Shown here: positions 38,294 through 47,999 of the stretch, piece by piece
Numbering within the stretch: the stretch's first letter is position 1
How the letters are laid out: each line of letters starts with the position of its first letter
Source of the DNA: Methylobacterium longum
Lineage (GTDB): Bacteria > Pseudomonadota > Alphaproteobacteria > Rhizobiales > Beijerinckiaceae
Assembly: GCF_022179385.1 (NCBI RefSeq)
Contig: NZ_BPQS01000019.1
Location: forward strand, 41,555 to 105,554
Length of the DNA: 64,000 nucleotides
Reading direction: 5' to 3'
Translations under genes and position numbers: made by a program
The notes under the pieces: generated by a model
The model's database searches: none
What the model was told of the DNA's origin: nothing
What the model saw: only the letters and a program-made list of their open reading frames with translations

Positions 38294-39601
38294 ATGAGAG
38301 TCGCGCTCGTCAACCCGCCCTGGGACTATCGCAACAGCATCTATTTTGGTTGCCGCGAGCCGCACCTGCCGCTCGAACTCGGCTATGCCGCGGCGCTCCT
38401 GGCGGCCGCCCGGCACGAGACGCTGCTGGTCGACGCCCACTTGGAGGGCCTGTCCGCCGAGGCCGCCGCCGACCGCGTGGCCGCCTTCGTGCCGGACATG
38501 ACCGTGGTGGTGACGGCGCCGACCTACCTGTTCTGGCGCTGCGCCCCGCCGGAATTACGGGTGCCCCGCGCCTTCCTCGACACCCTGGCGGGCCGGGGCG
38601 GCGCCACCGTGGCGGTCGGTCCCCACGGCTCGGCGACCCCGCGGCCCGTCCTCGACAAGCTCGGCTGCGACATCGTCGTGCGCGGCGAGTGCGAGGAGGT
38701 CGTCGCCCGTCTCGCGGACCTCGCCGACCTGCGCCCGGCGACCCTGCGGGCCGTGCCCGGCCTCGCCTTCCGCGACGGCGAGGCAGCGGCAGTGACGGGT
38801 CCGCCCCAGGCCGGGCGGTTCACCGACCTGCCGGCCCTGCGCTGGCCGGAGGCCTGGATCGCCCGGCACCGGCACCACCATCATCGGTTCGACGCCGCAC
38901 CGGACGGTCCGGGCGCCGAGGTCGAGGCCTCGCGCGGCTGCCCCTACACCTGCTCGTTCTGCGCCAAGATCGATTTCCGCGACGCCTACCGGCGGCGGGA
39001 CCTGACCCGCGTCCTCGACGAGATCGACGGGTTGATCGCGCAGGGCGTCACCTACGTCTACTTCGTCGACGAGATCTTCCTGCCGCAGAAGCCTATGCTG
39101 GAGGCGCTGGTCGCCCGGGACCTCCGCTTCGGGATCCAGACCCGGATCGACCTGTGGAAGCCCGACATGCTCGACCTCCTCGGGGCGGCGGGATGCGTCT
39201 CCATCGAGGCTGGGATCGAGAGCCTTACCGAGGCCGGCCGGGCCGCCCTCGACAAGCGTTGCCGCGCCTCGACGGACGACCTCGCCGAGCGCCTGATCCA
39301 TGCCCGCCGCACGGTGCCCTTCGTGCAGGCGAACCTCATCGCCGTGGCGGGGGACGACCCCGATCTCGTGGCGACGTGGCGCGACCGCCTGCGCGGCCAG
39401 GGCGTCTGGGCGAACGACCCGGTGCCGCTCTATCCCTATCCGAGCTCCCCCGATTACCGGCGCCTCTGGGGCGAGCCCGACGACCGGGCCTGGGAGCGGG
39501 CGCACCACCATTATCTCGGCCAGTTCGACCAGTTCAGCGACATCCAGGACGAGCGCCCCCTGCCGCTGTCCGAGCTGGAGGCCGCATGCGGGTGCTGTTG
39601 A
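38294..39601 (+). CDS. B12-binding-domain radical SAM enzyme
   Basis: 435 residues. An N-terminal Rossmann-like cobalamin-binding domain (MRVALVNPPWDYRNSIYFGC, VDAHLEGLSAEAAADRV) precedes the radical SAM domain, with the cluster motif SRGCPYTCSFCAKIDF (CxxxCxxC) at about residue 220. The tail has PSSPDYRRLWGEP and ends in SELEAACGCC. Such enzymes methylate or rearrange unactivated carbons; inside a glycosyltransferase operon a sugar or glycan carbon is the likely target. It overlaps the next gene by 16 bp. Confidence 0.9.
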   Translation: MRVALVNPPWDYRNSIYFGCREPHLPLELGYAAALLAAARHETLLVDAHLEGLSAEAAADRVAAFVPDMTVVVTAPTYLFWRCAPPELRVPRAFLDTLAGRGGATVAVGPHGSATPRPVLDKLGCDIVVRGECEEVVARLADLADLRPATLRAVPGLAFRDGEAAAVTGPPQAGRFTDLPALRWPEAWIARHRHHHHRFDAAPDGPGAEVEASRGCPYTCSFCAKIDFRDAYRRRDLTRVLDEIDGLIAQGVTYVYFVDEIFLPQKPMLEALVARDLRFGIQTRIDLWKPDMLDLLGAAGCVSIEAGIESLTEAGRAALDKRCRASTDDLAERLIHARRTVPFVQANLIAVAGDDPDLVATWRDRLRGQGVWANDPVPLYPYPSSPDYRRLWGEPDDRAWERAHHHYLGQFDQFSDIQDERPLPLSELEAACGCC

Positions 39602-40719
39602 ACCCGTCCCGGACTATGGCGCCGCACGTCCTGATGAGCGCGGACGCGGTGGGCGGGGTCTGGCAGTACAGCCTCGACCTCGCGGCCGGCCTCGTGCGGC
39701 GGGGCCTGCCGGTGACCGTGGCGGTCCTGGGACCCGCGCCCTCCGACGCGCGGATCGCGGCGGCCGAAGATGCCACCGGCGCGCGCATCCTCGCCACCGG
39801 CCTGCCCCTCGACTGGACCGCCGAGACGTCCGACATCGTGCTGGATGCCGCGCGGGCGTTCGCGGAGCTTGCCCGAAGCCTCGAAGCCGATTGCGTCCAC
39901 CTGCACAGCCCCGCCCTGGCGCTGGCGGATTATCCCATGCCGGTCGCCGCCGTGTGCCATTCCTGCGTGGCGACGTGGTGGGAGGCCGTCGAGACCGGGC
40001 CGCTGCCCCCCGACCTCGCTTGGCGCCACGACCTCACGGTGCGGGGCTGCCGCACCGCGGATGCCCTCCTCGCCCCCACGCGGGCCCACGCTCTGGCCAC
40101 CGCCCGGGTCTGCGGACTCGCGCGGCCGCCCCGGGTGGTCCGCAACGGGCGCACCCCGAGCGGCTCGGCTCCCCGGGCCCTCGCGCGCCACGCCTTCACG
40201 GCCGGCCGGCTCTGGGATCGGGCCAAGAACGCCGCCGCCCTCGACGGCCTTGCCGCCCGCCTGTCCGCGCCGCTGCGCGCGGCCGGCTCCGTGGAGGGGC
40301 CGAACGGCGCGCAGGTCGGGACGCGCCACCTGCATCTCCTCGGGCGGCTCGACGACGTCGGCATTGCCGCGGAACTCGCCGCTCGGCCGGTCTTCGTCTC
40401 GCTCGCCCGCTACGAGCCCTTCGGCCTCGCCGTGCTGGAGGCGGCTACGGCCGGCTGCGCGCTGGTGCTCTCCGATATCCCGAGCTTCCGGGAATTGTGG
40501 GACGGCGCCGCCGCCTTCGTGCAGCCGGACGACGCGGCCGCCGCGGCCACCTCCGTGCAGGGCCTCCTCGACGATGCCGAACGGCGCGCCGCCGCCAGCG
40601 CGGCCGCGGCTGCCCGCGCCGCCCGCTACGGCGTCGAGCCGATGATCGATGGGGTGCTCGGCATCCTGCGCGGCCTCCTCGCCGGCACACCCGCGCGGCT
40701 CGGTGGAGCCGCCGCATGA
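39586..40719 (+). CDS. GT4-type glycosyltransferase
   Basis: 377 residues from the ATG at 39586, overlapping the radical SAM gene by 16 bp. GT-B fold with a glycine-rich acceptor-domain start (SADAVGGVWQYSLDLAAGLV), and the donor-site motif ARYEPFGLAVLEAATAG (EX7E) that marks GT4 enzymes. Transfers an unknown nucleotide-activated sugar. The predicted cytosolic protein has no membrane helix. Confidence 0.9.
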   Translation: MRVLLNPSRTMAPHVLMSADAVGGVWQYSLDLAAGLVRRGLPVTVAVLGPAPSDARIAAAEDATGARILATGLPLDWTAETSDIVLDAARAFAELARSLEADCVHLHSPALALADYPMPVAAVCHSCVATWWEAVETGPLPPDLAWRHDLTVRGCRTADALLAPTRAHALATARVCGLARPPRVVRNGRTPSGSAPRALARHAFTAGRLWDRAKNAAALDGLAARLSAPLRAAGSVEGPNGAQVGTRHLHLLGRLDDVGIAAELAARPVFVSLARYEPFGLAVLEAATAGCALVLSDIPSFRELWDGAAAFVQPDDAAAAATSVQGLLDDAERRAAASAAAAARAARYGVEPMIDGVLGILRGLLAGTPARLGGAAA

Positions 40720-42035
40720 GGATCGCTTACTTCACCCATTCCCTGGCCTCGTGCTGGAACCACGGCAACGCGCATTTCCTGCGCGGCGTCCTGCGGGCGC
40801 TGATGGCGCGCGGACACGCCGTCGCCGCTTACGAGCCGGAGGGCGCCTGGAGCCTCGAGAATCTCCTGCGCGACCACGGCGAGGCCGGCCTCGCCGCCTA
40901 CCGTGCCGCGTATCCGGACCTCGCCTCGGAGCGCTATGCCGCCGTCGAGGACGTTGTCGAGCGCGTGGCCGGGAGCGACCTCGTCCTCGTCCACGAGTGG
41001 AGTGACCCGGCCCTGGTGGCGGCCCTGGGCGCCGCGCGGCGCTGCGGAGCGCGCTACACGCTCCTGTTCCATGACACGCACCACAGGGCGGTGAGCGCCC
41101 CCGAGGAGATGGCGCGCTTCGATCTCTCCGGCTACGACGGCGTCCTGGCCTTCGGCGAGACTCTCGCGGCCGTCTACCGGGCGCAGGGCTGGGGACGCCA
41201 CGTCTTCGTCTGGCACGAGGCCGCCGACACCCGGCTGTTCCATCCCACGGCCGAAGAGCGGGCGGGTCGCGACGTCTTCGGATCCGGCGCGGGTCCCCTC
41301 CCCCATGCGGGAGACGGACCGGGTGAGGGAGAAGGGGTTTCCGCAACGACCTCCGATCTGCGGCAGGGCGGCGGCGCGCTCTTGACGGACGGATTTGACC
41401 CCTCAAACCAACCCACGCACGCCGGGAGAAGGGAACCGGTCGCCTCCGGTTCCGGCAGTCCGGAAGGCCCTCGCTCGGGCCTGATCTGGATCGGCAATTG
41501 GGGCGACGGGGAGCGCAGCGCCGAGCTGGAAACCTACCTGTTCCGCCCCGCCGAACAGGCCGGCCTGCCCCTCGACGTCTACGGCGTGCGCTACCCCGAG
41601 GCGGCACTCGCGACCCTGCGGCGCTACGGCGTCCGCTATCACGGCTGGGCGGCGAACGCCGCCGCGCCCGGCCTGTTCGCCCGCCACATCGCCACGGTCC
41701 ACGTGCCGAGGCGCTTCTACGTCGAGCGCCTGCCGGGCATCCCTACGATCCGGGTGTTCGAGGCCCTGGCATGCGGCATCCCCCTGGTCTGCGCCCCCTG
41801 GGACGACGCGGAAGGGCTGTTCCGCCCAGGCCGGGACTACCTCGTGGCCCGCACCGGCGCCGAGATGGAGCGCCACCTGCGCGCCCTCCGCTCCGATGCC
41901 GGCCTGCGGGCCGCGCTCGCGGAATCCGGGCTCGCCACCATCCGGTCGCGCCACACCTGCGCGCACCGGGCCGAGGAACTGCTCGCCATCGCCGAGAGCC
42001 TGCGGGCGCCCGCCACCCTGGAGGCCACCGCGTGA
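40716..42035 (+). CDS. CgeB-like glycosyltransferase carrying an in-frame repeat insertion
   Basis: 439 residues from the ATG at 40716, overlapping the previous gene as ATGA. N-terminal half: MRIAYFTHSLASCWNHGNAH. C-terminal half: RVFEALACGIPLVCAPWDDA, the donor-binding region of the CgeB/DUF3880 group. In between, about residues 190-253 are low-complexity (Gly/Pro/Ser) and correspond to a repeat-like insertion at 41281-41475, after which SGLIWIGNWGDG resumes the fold. The frame stays open, so function may be kept. Confidence 0.85.
   Translation: MRIAYFTHSLASCWNHGNAHFLRGVLRALMARGHAVAAYEPEGAWSLENLLRDHGEAGLAAYRAAYPDLASERYAAVEDVVERVAGSDLVLVHEWSDPALVAALGAARRCGARYTLLFHDTHHRAVSAPEEMARFDLSGYDGVLAFGETLAAVYRAQGWGRHVFVWHEAADTRLFHPTAEERAGRDVFGSGAGPLPHAGDGPGEGEGVSATTSDLRQGGGALLTDGFDPSNQPTHAGRREPVASGSGSPEGPRSGLIWIGNWGDGERSAELETYLFRPAEQAGLPLDVYGVRYPEAALATLRRYGVRYHGWAANAAAPGLFARHIATVHVPRRFYVERLPGIPTIRVFEALACGIPLVCAPWDDAEGLFRPGRDYLVARTGAEMERHLRALRSDAGLRAALAESGLATIRSRHTCAHRAEELLAIAESLRAPATLEATA
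41281..41475 (+). repeat. Palindromic repeat-like element inserted in frame in a glycosyltransferase gene
   Basis: The segment contains CTCCCCCATGCGGGAG (41298-41313), a hairpin, followed by GGTGAGGGAGAAGGGG, resembling the short intergenic palindromes widespread in Methylobacterium and other proteobacteria. Its translation is low-complexity and unlike the flanking enzyme. Total about 195 bp, a multiple of three. The exact borders are estimates. Confidence 0.55.
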
Positions 42036-43141
42036 GAATCGCCTTCTACGGCTCCTCCCTGCTGTCGTCCTACTGGAACGGCGCCGCAACCTACTACCGG
42101 GGCATGCTCGCCGCCCTGGCGCGGCACGGCCACACCATCATCTTCTACGAGCCGGACGCCTTCGACCGGCAGCAGCACCGGGACATCGAGGCGCCGCCCT
42201 ACGCAGCCGTGAAGGTCTACCCGGCGACCATCGAAGCCGCCCGCGCGGTCATCGCGGAGGCCGCCGAGGCCGACGTGGTAATCAAGGCGAGCGGCGTCGG
42301 CGTGTTCGACGACGACTTGCTCCACGGCGTGATCGCCGCGTCCCGCCCCGAGGCGGTACGGATCTTCTGGGACGTGGACGCCCCGGCCACTCTCGCCGAG
42401 ATGCGTGCCAGCCCCGACCACGCGCTCCGCCGCGCCCTCCCCGACCTCGACCTCGTGCTGACCTACGGGGGCGGCCCGCCGGTGGTCTCGGCCTACGGGG
42501 GCTTCGGCGCCCGCGCCTGCATCCCGATCTACAACGCCCTCGATCCGGAAACCCATTTCCCGGTGCCGCCGGAGCCGCGCTTCGCGGCCGACCTCGCCTT
42601 CCTGGGCAACCGCCTGCCGGACCGCGAGGCGCGGGTGGAGAAGTTCTTCCTCGCGGCGGCGGCCCGGCTGCCGGAACGGGCCTTCCTGATCGGCGGCAAC
42701 GGCTGGGAGAGCCGCGGCCTACCGCTGAACGTCCGGCATCTCGGCCACGTCTACACGCGCGAGCACAACGCCTTCAACACGACGCCCCTGGCGGTCCTGA
42801 ACATCGCCCGCGACAGCATGGCGGCGGTGGGCTTCTCCCCCGCCACCCGCGTGTTCGAGGCGGCGGGTGCCGGCGCCTGCCTGATCACCGACGCGTGGGA
42901 GGGCCTCGGCCTGTTCCTCGACGCGGGTACCGAGGTGCTGGTCGCGCGGGACGGGCGGGATGTCGCCGACCATGTCGCCGCCCTGACCCCGGAGCGCGCC
43001 CGCGCCATCGGCGAGGCCGCCCGCCGCCGCATCGTGGCCGAGCATACCTACGCGAGGCGGGCGGTCGAGGTCGACGCGATCCTGCGGGCCGAGGCGGCCC
43101 GCAAGGCGGAAGCCGGCGCGGTCCGGCGGAGTGTCGCGTGA
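42032..43141 (+). CDS. CgeB-like glycosyltransferase
   Basis: 369 residues from GTG at 42032, overlapping the previous stop. The N-terminus (RIAFYGSSLLSSYWNGAATY) and the C-terminal donor site (ATRVFEAAGAGACLITDAWE) belong to the CgeB/DUF3880 GT-B group; FNTTPLAVLNIARDSM is a conserved piece between them. It is one of three CgeB-like paralogues that follow one another. Confidence 0.88.
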   Translation: MRIAFYGSSLLSSYWNGAATYYRGMLAALARHGHTIIFYEPDAFDRQQHRDIEAPPYAAVKVYPATIEAARAVIAEAAEADVVIKASGVGVFDDDLLHGVIAASRPEAVRIFWDVDAPATLAEMRASPDHALRRALPDLDLVLTYGGGPPVVSAYGGFGARACIPIYNALDPETHFPVPPEPRFAADLAFLGNRLPDREARVEKFFLAAAARLPERAFLIGGNGWESRGLPLNVRHLGHVYTREHNAFNTTPLAVLNIARDSMAAVGFSPATRVFEAAGAGACLITDAWEGLGLFLDAGTEVLVARDGRDVADHVAALTPERARAIGEAARRRIVAEHTYARRAVEVDAILRAEAARKAEAGAVRRSVA

Positions 43142-44247
43142 GCGCGGCCCCGATGCGCCTCGTCGTTCTGGGCCTGAGCCTGTCCTCCTCCTGGGGGAAC
43201 GGCCACGCCACCACCTACCGCGCCCTCCTCAAGGCCTTCGCGGCCCGCGGCCACGCCGTGCTGTTCCTGGAACGCGACGTGCCCTGGTACGCCGCCCACC
43301 GCGACTTGCCCGATCCGGGCTTCTGCGAGCTCGCCTTCTACGCCGACCTCGACGGGCTCGCGAAGCACCGCGCCGCCATCGCCGCGGCGGATGCCGTGAT
43401 CGTCGGCTCCTACGTGCCCGAGGGGATCGCGGCCGGCGCGCGCGTGCTCGACTGGGCGCGTGGCGCGCGCGCCTTCTACGACATCGACACGCCGGTGACC
43501 CTGGCGGCCCTGGAGGCCGGCACCTGCGCCTACCTCGCGGCCGAGCAGATTCGCAATTACGACCTCTACCTGTCTTTCACGGGCGGCCCGACCCTGAGGC
43601 GCCTGGAGCAGGCCTACGGGTCTCCCGCGGCCCGCGCCCTCTACTGCTCGGTCGATCCGGACGCCTATCCGCCCCTCGACCGCCCGGCGCGCTACGACCT
43701 TGGCTATCTCGGGACTTACTCTCCGGACCGTCAGCCCACGCTGGAGCGCCTGCTGATCGAGCCAGCGCGGCGCGCGCCGGACCTGCGCTTCGCGGTCGCC
43801 GGCCCGCAATATCCGGCCGCCATCGACTGGCCCGCCAACGTCGAGCGGATCGAGCACCTGCCGCCGGACCGGCATCCGGATTTCTACACGGCGAGCCGCT
43901 ACACCCTGAACGTGACCCGCGCCGACATGATCCGGGCCGGCTGGAGCCCGAGCGTGCGCCTGTTCGAGGCGGGCGCTTGCGGGACGCCGGTGATCTCCGA
44001 CCGCTGGGACGGGCTCGACACGTTGCTCGTACCGGAGCGCGAGATACTCCTGCCCGACGGCCCGGACGACGTCCTCGCCATCCTGCGCGTTCGCTCCGAA
44101 GCGGAGCGGCGGCGCCTCGGCGCGGCGTCCCGCGCGGCAATCCTCGTCCGGCACACCGCCGCCGCCCGCGCCGCCGAACTTGAGCATGCCCTACGCGCGG
44201 CGCGTGACGACGTGCGTGCCTCCGATCTCGCGCTTACCGGTCACTAG
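43138..44247 (+). CDS. CgeB-like glycosyltransferase
   Basis: 369 residues from GTG at 43138, overlapping the previous stop. N-terminal MRLVVLGLSLSSSWGNGHAT with the HATTYRALLKAF helix, middle LGYLGTYSPDRQPTLERLL, and donor site SVRLFEAGACGTPVISDRWD. It is another member of the CgeB/DUF3880 group and clearly a diverged paralogue of the gene before. Substrate unknown. Confidence 0.88.
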   Translation: MSAAPMRLVVLGLSLSSSWGNGHATTYRALLKAFAARGHAVLFLERDVPWYAAHRDLPDPGFCELAFYADLDGLAKHRAAIAAADAVIVGSYVPEGIAAGARVLDWARGARAFYDIDTPVTLAALEAGTCAYLAAEQIRNYDLYLSFTGGPTLRRLEQAYGSPAARALYCSVDPDAYPPLDRPARYDLGYLGTYSPDRQPTLERLLIEPARRAPDLRFAVAGPQYPAAIDWPANVERIEHLPPDRHPDFYTASRYTLNVTRADMIRAGWSPSVRLFEAGACGTPVISDRWDGLDTLLVPEREILLPDGPDDVLAILRVRSEAERRRLGAASRAAILVRHTAAARAAELEHALRAARDDVRASDLALTGH

Positions 44248-44259
44248 GCACTCGGGAGA

Positions 44260-45270
44260 ATGTTGGTGGGAACCAGGAGTGGTATCCGAGTCCTCGTTGC
44301 CGGCGGTGCCGGCTTCATCGGCTCGCATCTGATCGACGCGCTCATCGCCGACGGTGCGCGCGTCACCTGCGTCGACAGCCTGCTGACCGGCCGGCGGGCG
44401 AACCTCGCGCATCTGGCGAAGGAGCCGCGCTTCGACTTCGTCGAGGCGGACGTGACCGAGCCGCTGCCGCCGCTGCCGCGCGTGGACCAAGTGTTCAACC
44501 TCGCCTGCGCGGCCTCGCCGCCGCACTACCAGGCCGATCCGATCCACACGATGATGACCAGCGTGCTGGGCACCGGCCGGCTGCTGGAACTCGCCCGGGC
44601 CTGTGGGGCGCGCTTCCTCCAGGCCTCCACCAGCGAGGTCTACGGCGATCCCGAGCGGCATCCGCAGCAGGAATCCTACTGGGGCAACGTGAACCCCACG
44701 GGGCCGCGGGCCTGCTACGACGAGGGCAAGCGCTCCGCCGAGACCCTGACCTTCGACTTCGAGCGCCAGCACGGCCTCGACATCCGGGTGGCCCGGATCT
44801 TCAACACCTACGGGCCGCGGATGCGCGCCGATGACGGCCGGGTCGTCTCGAACGTGATCTGCCAGGCGCTCTCGGGCGACGACATCACCATCTACGGCAA
44901 CGGCGAGCAGACCCGCTCCTTCTGCTACGCCAGCGACCTCGTGGACGGCCTGCTCCGGCTGATGCGGGTCGAGACGCCCCTCGAAGGGCCGGTCAACCTC
45001 GGCAACCCCCGCGAGATGACGGTGGGCGAACTGGTCGACCTCGTCGTGCGGATGACCGAGACCCCGTCCCGGATCGTCCGCCGGCCGCTGCCCGTGGACG
45101 ATCCTCAGCGCCGCCGCCCCGACATCACGCGCGCCGAGACCCTGCTCGGCTGGTCGCCCAAGGTGCCGCTGGAAGAGGGGCTGGAGGCGACGATCGCGTG
45201 GTTCTCGCGCGAGATCGCCCCGCGCCCGTTGCGCGCGGCGATCGAGGAGCGCGCCGTTGTCGCCGGCTGA
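44260..45270 (+). CDS. UDP-glucuronate decarboxylase (UDP-xylose synthase)
   Basis: 336 residues; oxidises UDP-glucuronate at C4 and decarboxylates it to UDP-xylose. The diagnostic sequence ASTSEVYGDPERHPQQESYW and GPRACYDEGKRSAETL (YxxxK) match UXS enzymes, and the NAD site is VAGGAGFIGSHLID. Annotated from the ATG at 44260, which abuts a GGGAGA; a GTG at 44266 has better spacing. It most likely supplies the donor for one of the glycosyltransferases just upstream. Confidence 0.92.
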   Translation: MLVGTRSGIRVLVAGGAGFIGSHLIDALIADGARVTCVDSLLTGRRANLAHLAKEPRFDFVEADVTEPLPPLPRVDQVFNLACAASPPHYQADPIHTMMTSVLGTGRLLELARACGARFLQASTSEVYGDPERHPQQESYWGNVNPTGPRACYDEGKRSAETLTFDFERQHGLDIRVARIFNTYGPRMRADDGRVVSNVICQALSGDDITIYGNGEQTRSFCYASDLVDGLLRLMRVETPLEGPVNLGNPREMTVGELVDLVVRMTETPSRIVRRPLPVDDPQRRRPDITRAETLLGWSPKVPLEEGLEATIAWFSREIAPRPLRAAIEERAVVAG

Positions 45271-45297
45271 CCTATCCCCCCAGCGGTCGAGGCGCTG

Positions 45298-46380
45298 ATG
45301 GCCGTCTCCCCCATCCGCGTCGGCCTCGTCGGGATCGGCAACTGCGCCTCGTCCTTCGTGCAGGGGCTGCACCATTACCGCGACGCGGCTTCCGGCGAGT
45401 CCGTGCCGGGCCTGATGTCGCCGGATCTCGGCGGCTACCGGGTGCGCGACATCGCGGTGGTCGCGGCCTTCGACGTGAGCGCCGCAAAGGTCGGGCGCGA
45501 CCTCGCCGAGGCGATCCTGGCCGAACCCAACAACACACAGGTCTTCGCCGCGGTGCCGCCGACCGGCGTCACCGTCCGCCGCGGCCCGACCCTCGACGGG
45601 ATCGGCCACTACCTGAAGGGCGTGATCGCGGAATCGTCTGAGCCCGAGGCCGACGTGGTGGCGGAACTCACCCGCACCGGCACGCAGGTGCTGGTCTCCT
45701 ACCTGCCGGTGGGTTCACAGGCTTCCACAGAGTTCTACGCCGAATGCGCGCTGCAGGCCGGCTGCGCCTTCGTGAACTGCATCCCGGTCTTCATCGCGTC
45801 GAATCCCGAATGGGCGGAGCGCTTCGCCGCCCGGGGGCTGCCGATCGTCGGCGACGACATCAAGAGCCAAGTCGGCGCCACCATCGTGCACAGGGTGTTG
45901 GCCAACCTGATGCGCGAGCGCGGGGTCCGGCTGGACCGGACCTACCAGCTCAATTTCGGCGGCAATGCCGACTTCCTCAACATGCTCGAACGGGAGCGGC
46001 TCGAGTCCAAGAAACTCTCGAAGACCCGGGCCGTGACGAGCCAGCTCGACGTAGCGCTGGCGCCGGCCGACGTCCATGTCGGCCCGAGCGACCACGTGCC
46101 GTGGCTGACCGACCGGAAATGGGCCCATATCCGATTGGAGGGGACCGCCTTCGGCGGCGTGCCGCTCAACATCGAATTGAAGCTCGAGGTCTGGGACTCG
46201 CCGAACTCCGCCGGGATCGTCATCGACGCGGTGCGCTGCGCCCGCCTCGCGCTCGACCGGGGCCTCGGCGGCGCCCTTGAAGGCCCGTCGAGCTACTTCA
46301 TGAAGTCCCCGCCCCGGCAGTTCACCGACACGGAGGCGCGGGAGCGGACCCTGCGCTTCGCGGCGGGCGAAGGGGCGTGA
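45298..46380 (+). CDS. ino1: myo-Inositol-1-phosphate synthase
   Basis: 360-residue NAD-dependent isomerase that turns glucose 6-phosphate into 1L-myo-inositol 1-phosphate. NAD motif [17 protein letters not shown], and the family cores [34 protein letters not shown] and [17 protein letters not shown]. The size fits the short prokaryotic group. Placed between UXS and a phosphatase, it suggests the product contains inositol. It follows UXS by 27 bp. Confidence 0.95.
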   Translation: MAVSPIRVGLVGIGNCASSFVQGLHHYRDAASGESVPGLMSPDLGGYRVRDIAVVAAFDVSAAKVGRDLAEAILAEPNNTQVFAAVPPTGVTVRRGPTLDGIGHYLKGVIAESSEPEADVVAELTRTGTQVLVSYLPVGSQASTEFYAECALQAGCAFVNCIPVFIASNPEWAERFAARGLPIVGDDIKSQVGATIVHRVLANLMRERGVRLDRTYQLNFGGNADFLNMLERERLESKKLSKTRAVTSQLDVALAPADVHVGPSDHVPWLTDRKWAHIRLEGTAFGGVPLNIELKLEVWDSPNSAGIVIDAVRCARLALDRGLGGALEGPSSYFMKSPPRQFTDTEARERTLRFAAGEGA

Positions 46381-46642
46381 TCGCGCGTGCGGATGGTTGG
46401 GGCCGAGCCCCCACCTCCCGGCGCGTGGGGAGTCGCCCGCAGGCACCCCGTCACGCCTGCCGGACGCGCAGGCGCGGCCGGAGCGACGGTGAGAGGGCGA
46501 TGCCGCCGGGAAACCGCCCGGTGCCGCCCCCGCTCCCCTGGCCGCCGCTTCTCGGCCGGCCCCGACAGGGGCGCGTGATGCCCGCTCCGCCCAGGCGGGG
46601 CGCGGGGATCCGCGCGCGGCCTCCAGCCCGCCCGAGCCTCGC

Positions 46643-47233
46643 ATGAGGCGGGTCTTCCTCGTCCGCCACGGCAGCCATGACCGGCTTGGCCGGATCCTGT
46701 GTGGTCGCATGCGCGGCGTCTCCCTCGGCGAGTTCGGCCGCGCCGAGGCACGGGCCGTCGCGCGCCGTCTTGCCGGGACGGGCGCCGGCACGCTGCTGAC
46801 GAGCCCCCGGGCGCGCACGGCGGAAACCGCGGCCCCGATCGCCGCCGCCCTCGGCCTCACCGCCACGACCGAGCCGGACCTCGACGAGGTCGCGTTCGGC
46901 GACTGGACGGGCCGCACCTTCGAGGCGCTGGCGGCCGATCCCCTCTGGGCCATCTGGAACACCGAGCGTGCCACTGCCCGCCCGCCGGGCGGCGAGGGCA
47001 TGGCGGAGGCGCAGGCCCGCATCGGCCGGGTCCTCGATCGCTTCACCGAGGACGGCGCGCCGGTCATCCTGGTGAGCCACGCCGACGTGATCCGGGCGGC
47101 CCTCCTCAAGGTCCTCGGCCTCGGCCTCGACGCCTACGACCGGATCGTCGTCGATCCGGCCTCCTGCAGCGAACTCGCCCTCTGGCCCGGTGGCGGACGG
47201 GTGGTCTCCCTCAACGAACGGACCGCACCATGA
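46643..47233 (+). CDS. Histidine phosphatase (phosphoglycerate-mutase superfamily)
   Basis: 196 residues with the phospho-histidine motif VFLVRHGSHDR at the N-terminus, LLTSPRARTAETA, and the second histidine in ILVSHADVIRAALL. It is too short for a mutase and has phosphatase-like features. Its context suggests that it could release phosphate from inositol phosphate or a sugar phosphate, but this is inference. A 262-bp stretch with no gene precedes it; it overlaps the next gene as ATGA. Confidence 0.85.
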   Translation: MRRVFLVRHGSHDRLGRILCGRMRGVSLGEFGRAEARAVARRLAGTGAGTLLTSPRARTAETAAPIAAALGLTATTEPDLDEVAFGDWTGRTFEALAADPLWAIWNTERATARPPGGEGMAEAQARIGRVLDRFTEDGAPVILVSHADVIRAALLKVLGLGLDAYDRIVVDPASCSELALWPGGGRVVSLNERTAP

Positions 47234-47994
47234 CGGCCTCCGACCTGCGCCGGCGGGCCGACGCCCTCGGCCCCTGGTTTCACAACCTCGACCTCGGCGA
47301 CGGGGTCTGGACCGCCCCGGACCATTTCCTCGGCGATTACCCGGGGGTGAAGTGGCGTCGCTTCGCCCACGCGATCCCCGCCGACCTCACCGGCAAGAGC
47401 GTCCTCGACATCGGCTGCAACGGCGGCTTCTATGCCATTACGATGAAGCAGCGCGGCGCGGCGCGCGTGCTGGGCGTCGACTCGGATGAGCGATACCTCG
47501 CCCAGGCCCGCTTCGCCGCGGCCCATCTCGGCTACGACATCGAGTTCCGTAACCTCTCGGTCTACGACGTCGGCACCCTGGGCGAGCGGTTTGACGTCGT
47601 GCTGTTCATGGGGGTGCTCTACCACCTGCGCCACCCGCTGCTCGCCCTCGACCTGATCCGGGAGCATGTGGCCGGCGACCTCATGGTGTTCCAGTCGATG
47701 CTGCGCGGCAGCCGCGCCGTCGAGCCGGTAGCGGAGGATTACGACTTCTGGGACATGGACCAGTTCGAGCGGCCCGGATACCCGCGGATGCACTTCGTCG
47801 AACGCGCCTACGCGCATGACTGGACCAACTGGTGGATCCCCAACCGCGCCGGCATCGAGGCGATGCTGCGGGCGAGCGGCTTCTCCATCGCGGGCCAGCC
47901 CGAGGCTGAAGTCTACATCTGTCGCGCCGCGCCGGTCCCCTACGGATTGGGGGCCGAATATCCGGCGCGGGCGGATACTCAAGGACGCAGGTAG
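47230..47994 (+). CDS. SAM-dependent methyltransferase (CmoB/tRNA-type fold)
   Basis: 254 residues from the ATG at 47230. The SAM-binding sequence is KSVLDIGCNGGFYAITMKQR, followed by VLGVDSDERYLAQARFAA, and the post-core MGVLYHLRHPLLALDLIREH is shared with the CmoB-like methyltransferases. The N-terminal FHNLDLGDGVWTAPDHFLGD is conserved in the related orphan methyltransferases of glycosyltransferase clusters. Predicted target: the glycan or aglycone, not tRNA. Confidence 0.88.
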   Translation: MTASDLRRRADALGPWFHNLDLGDGVWTAPDHFLGDYPGVKWRRFAHAIPADLTGKSVLDIGCNGGFYAITMKQRGAARVLGVDSDERYLAQARFAAAHLGYDIEFRNLSVYDVGTLGERFDVVLFMGVLYHLRHPLLALDLIREHVAGDLMVFQSMLRGSRAVEPVAEDYDFWDMDQFERPGYPRMHFVERAYAHDWTNWWIPNRAGIEAMLRASGFSIAGQPEAEVYICRAAPVPYGLGAEYPARADTQGRR

Positions 47995-47999
47995 GCGCG

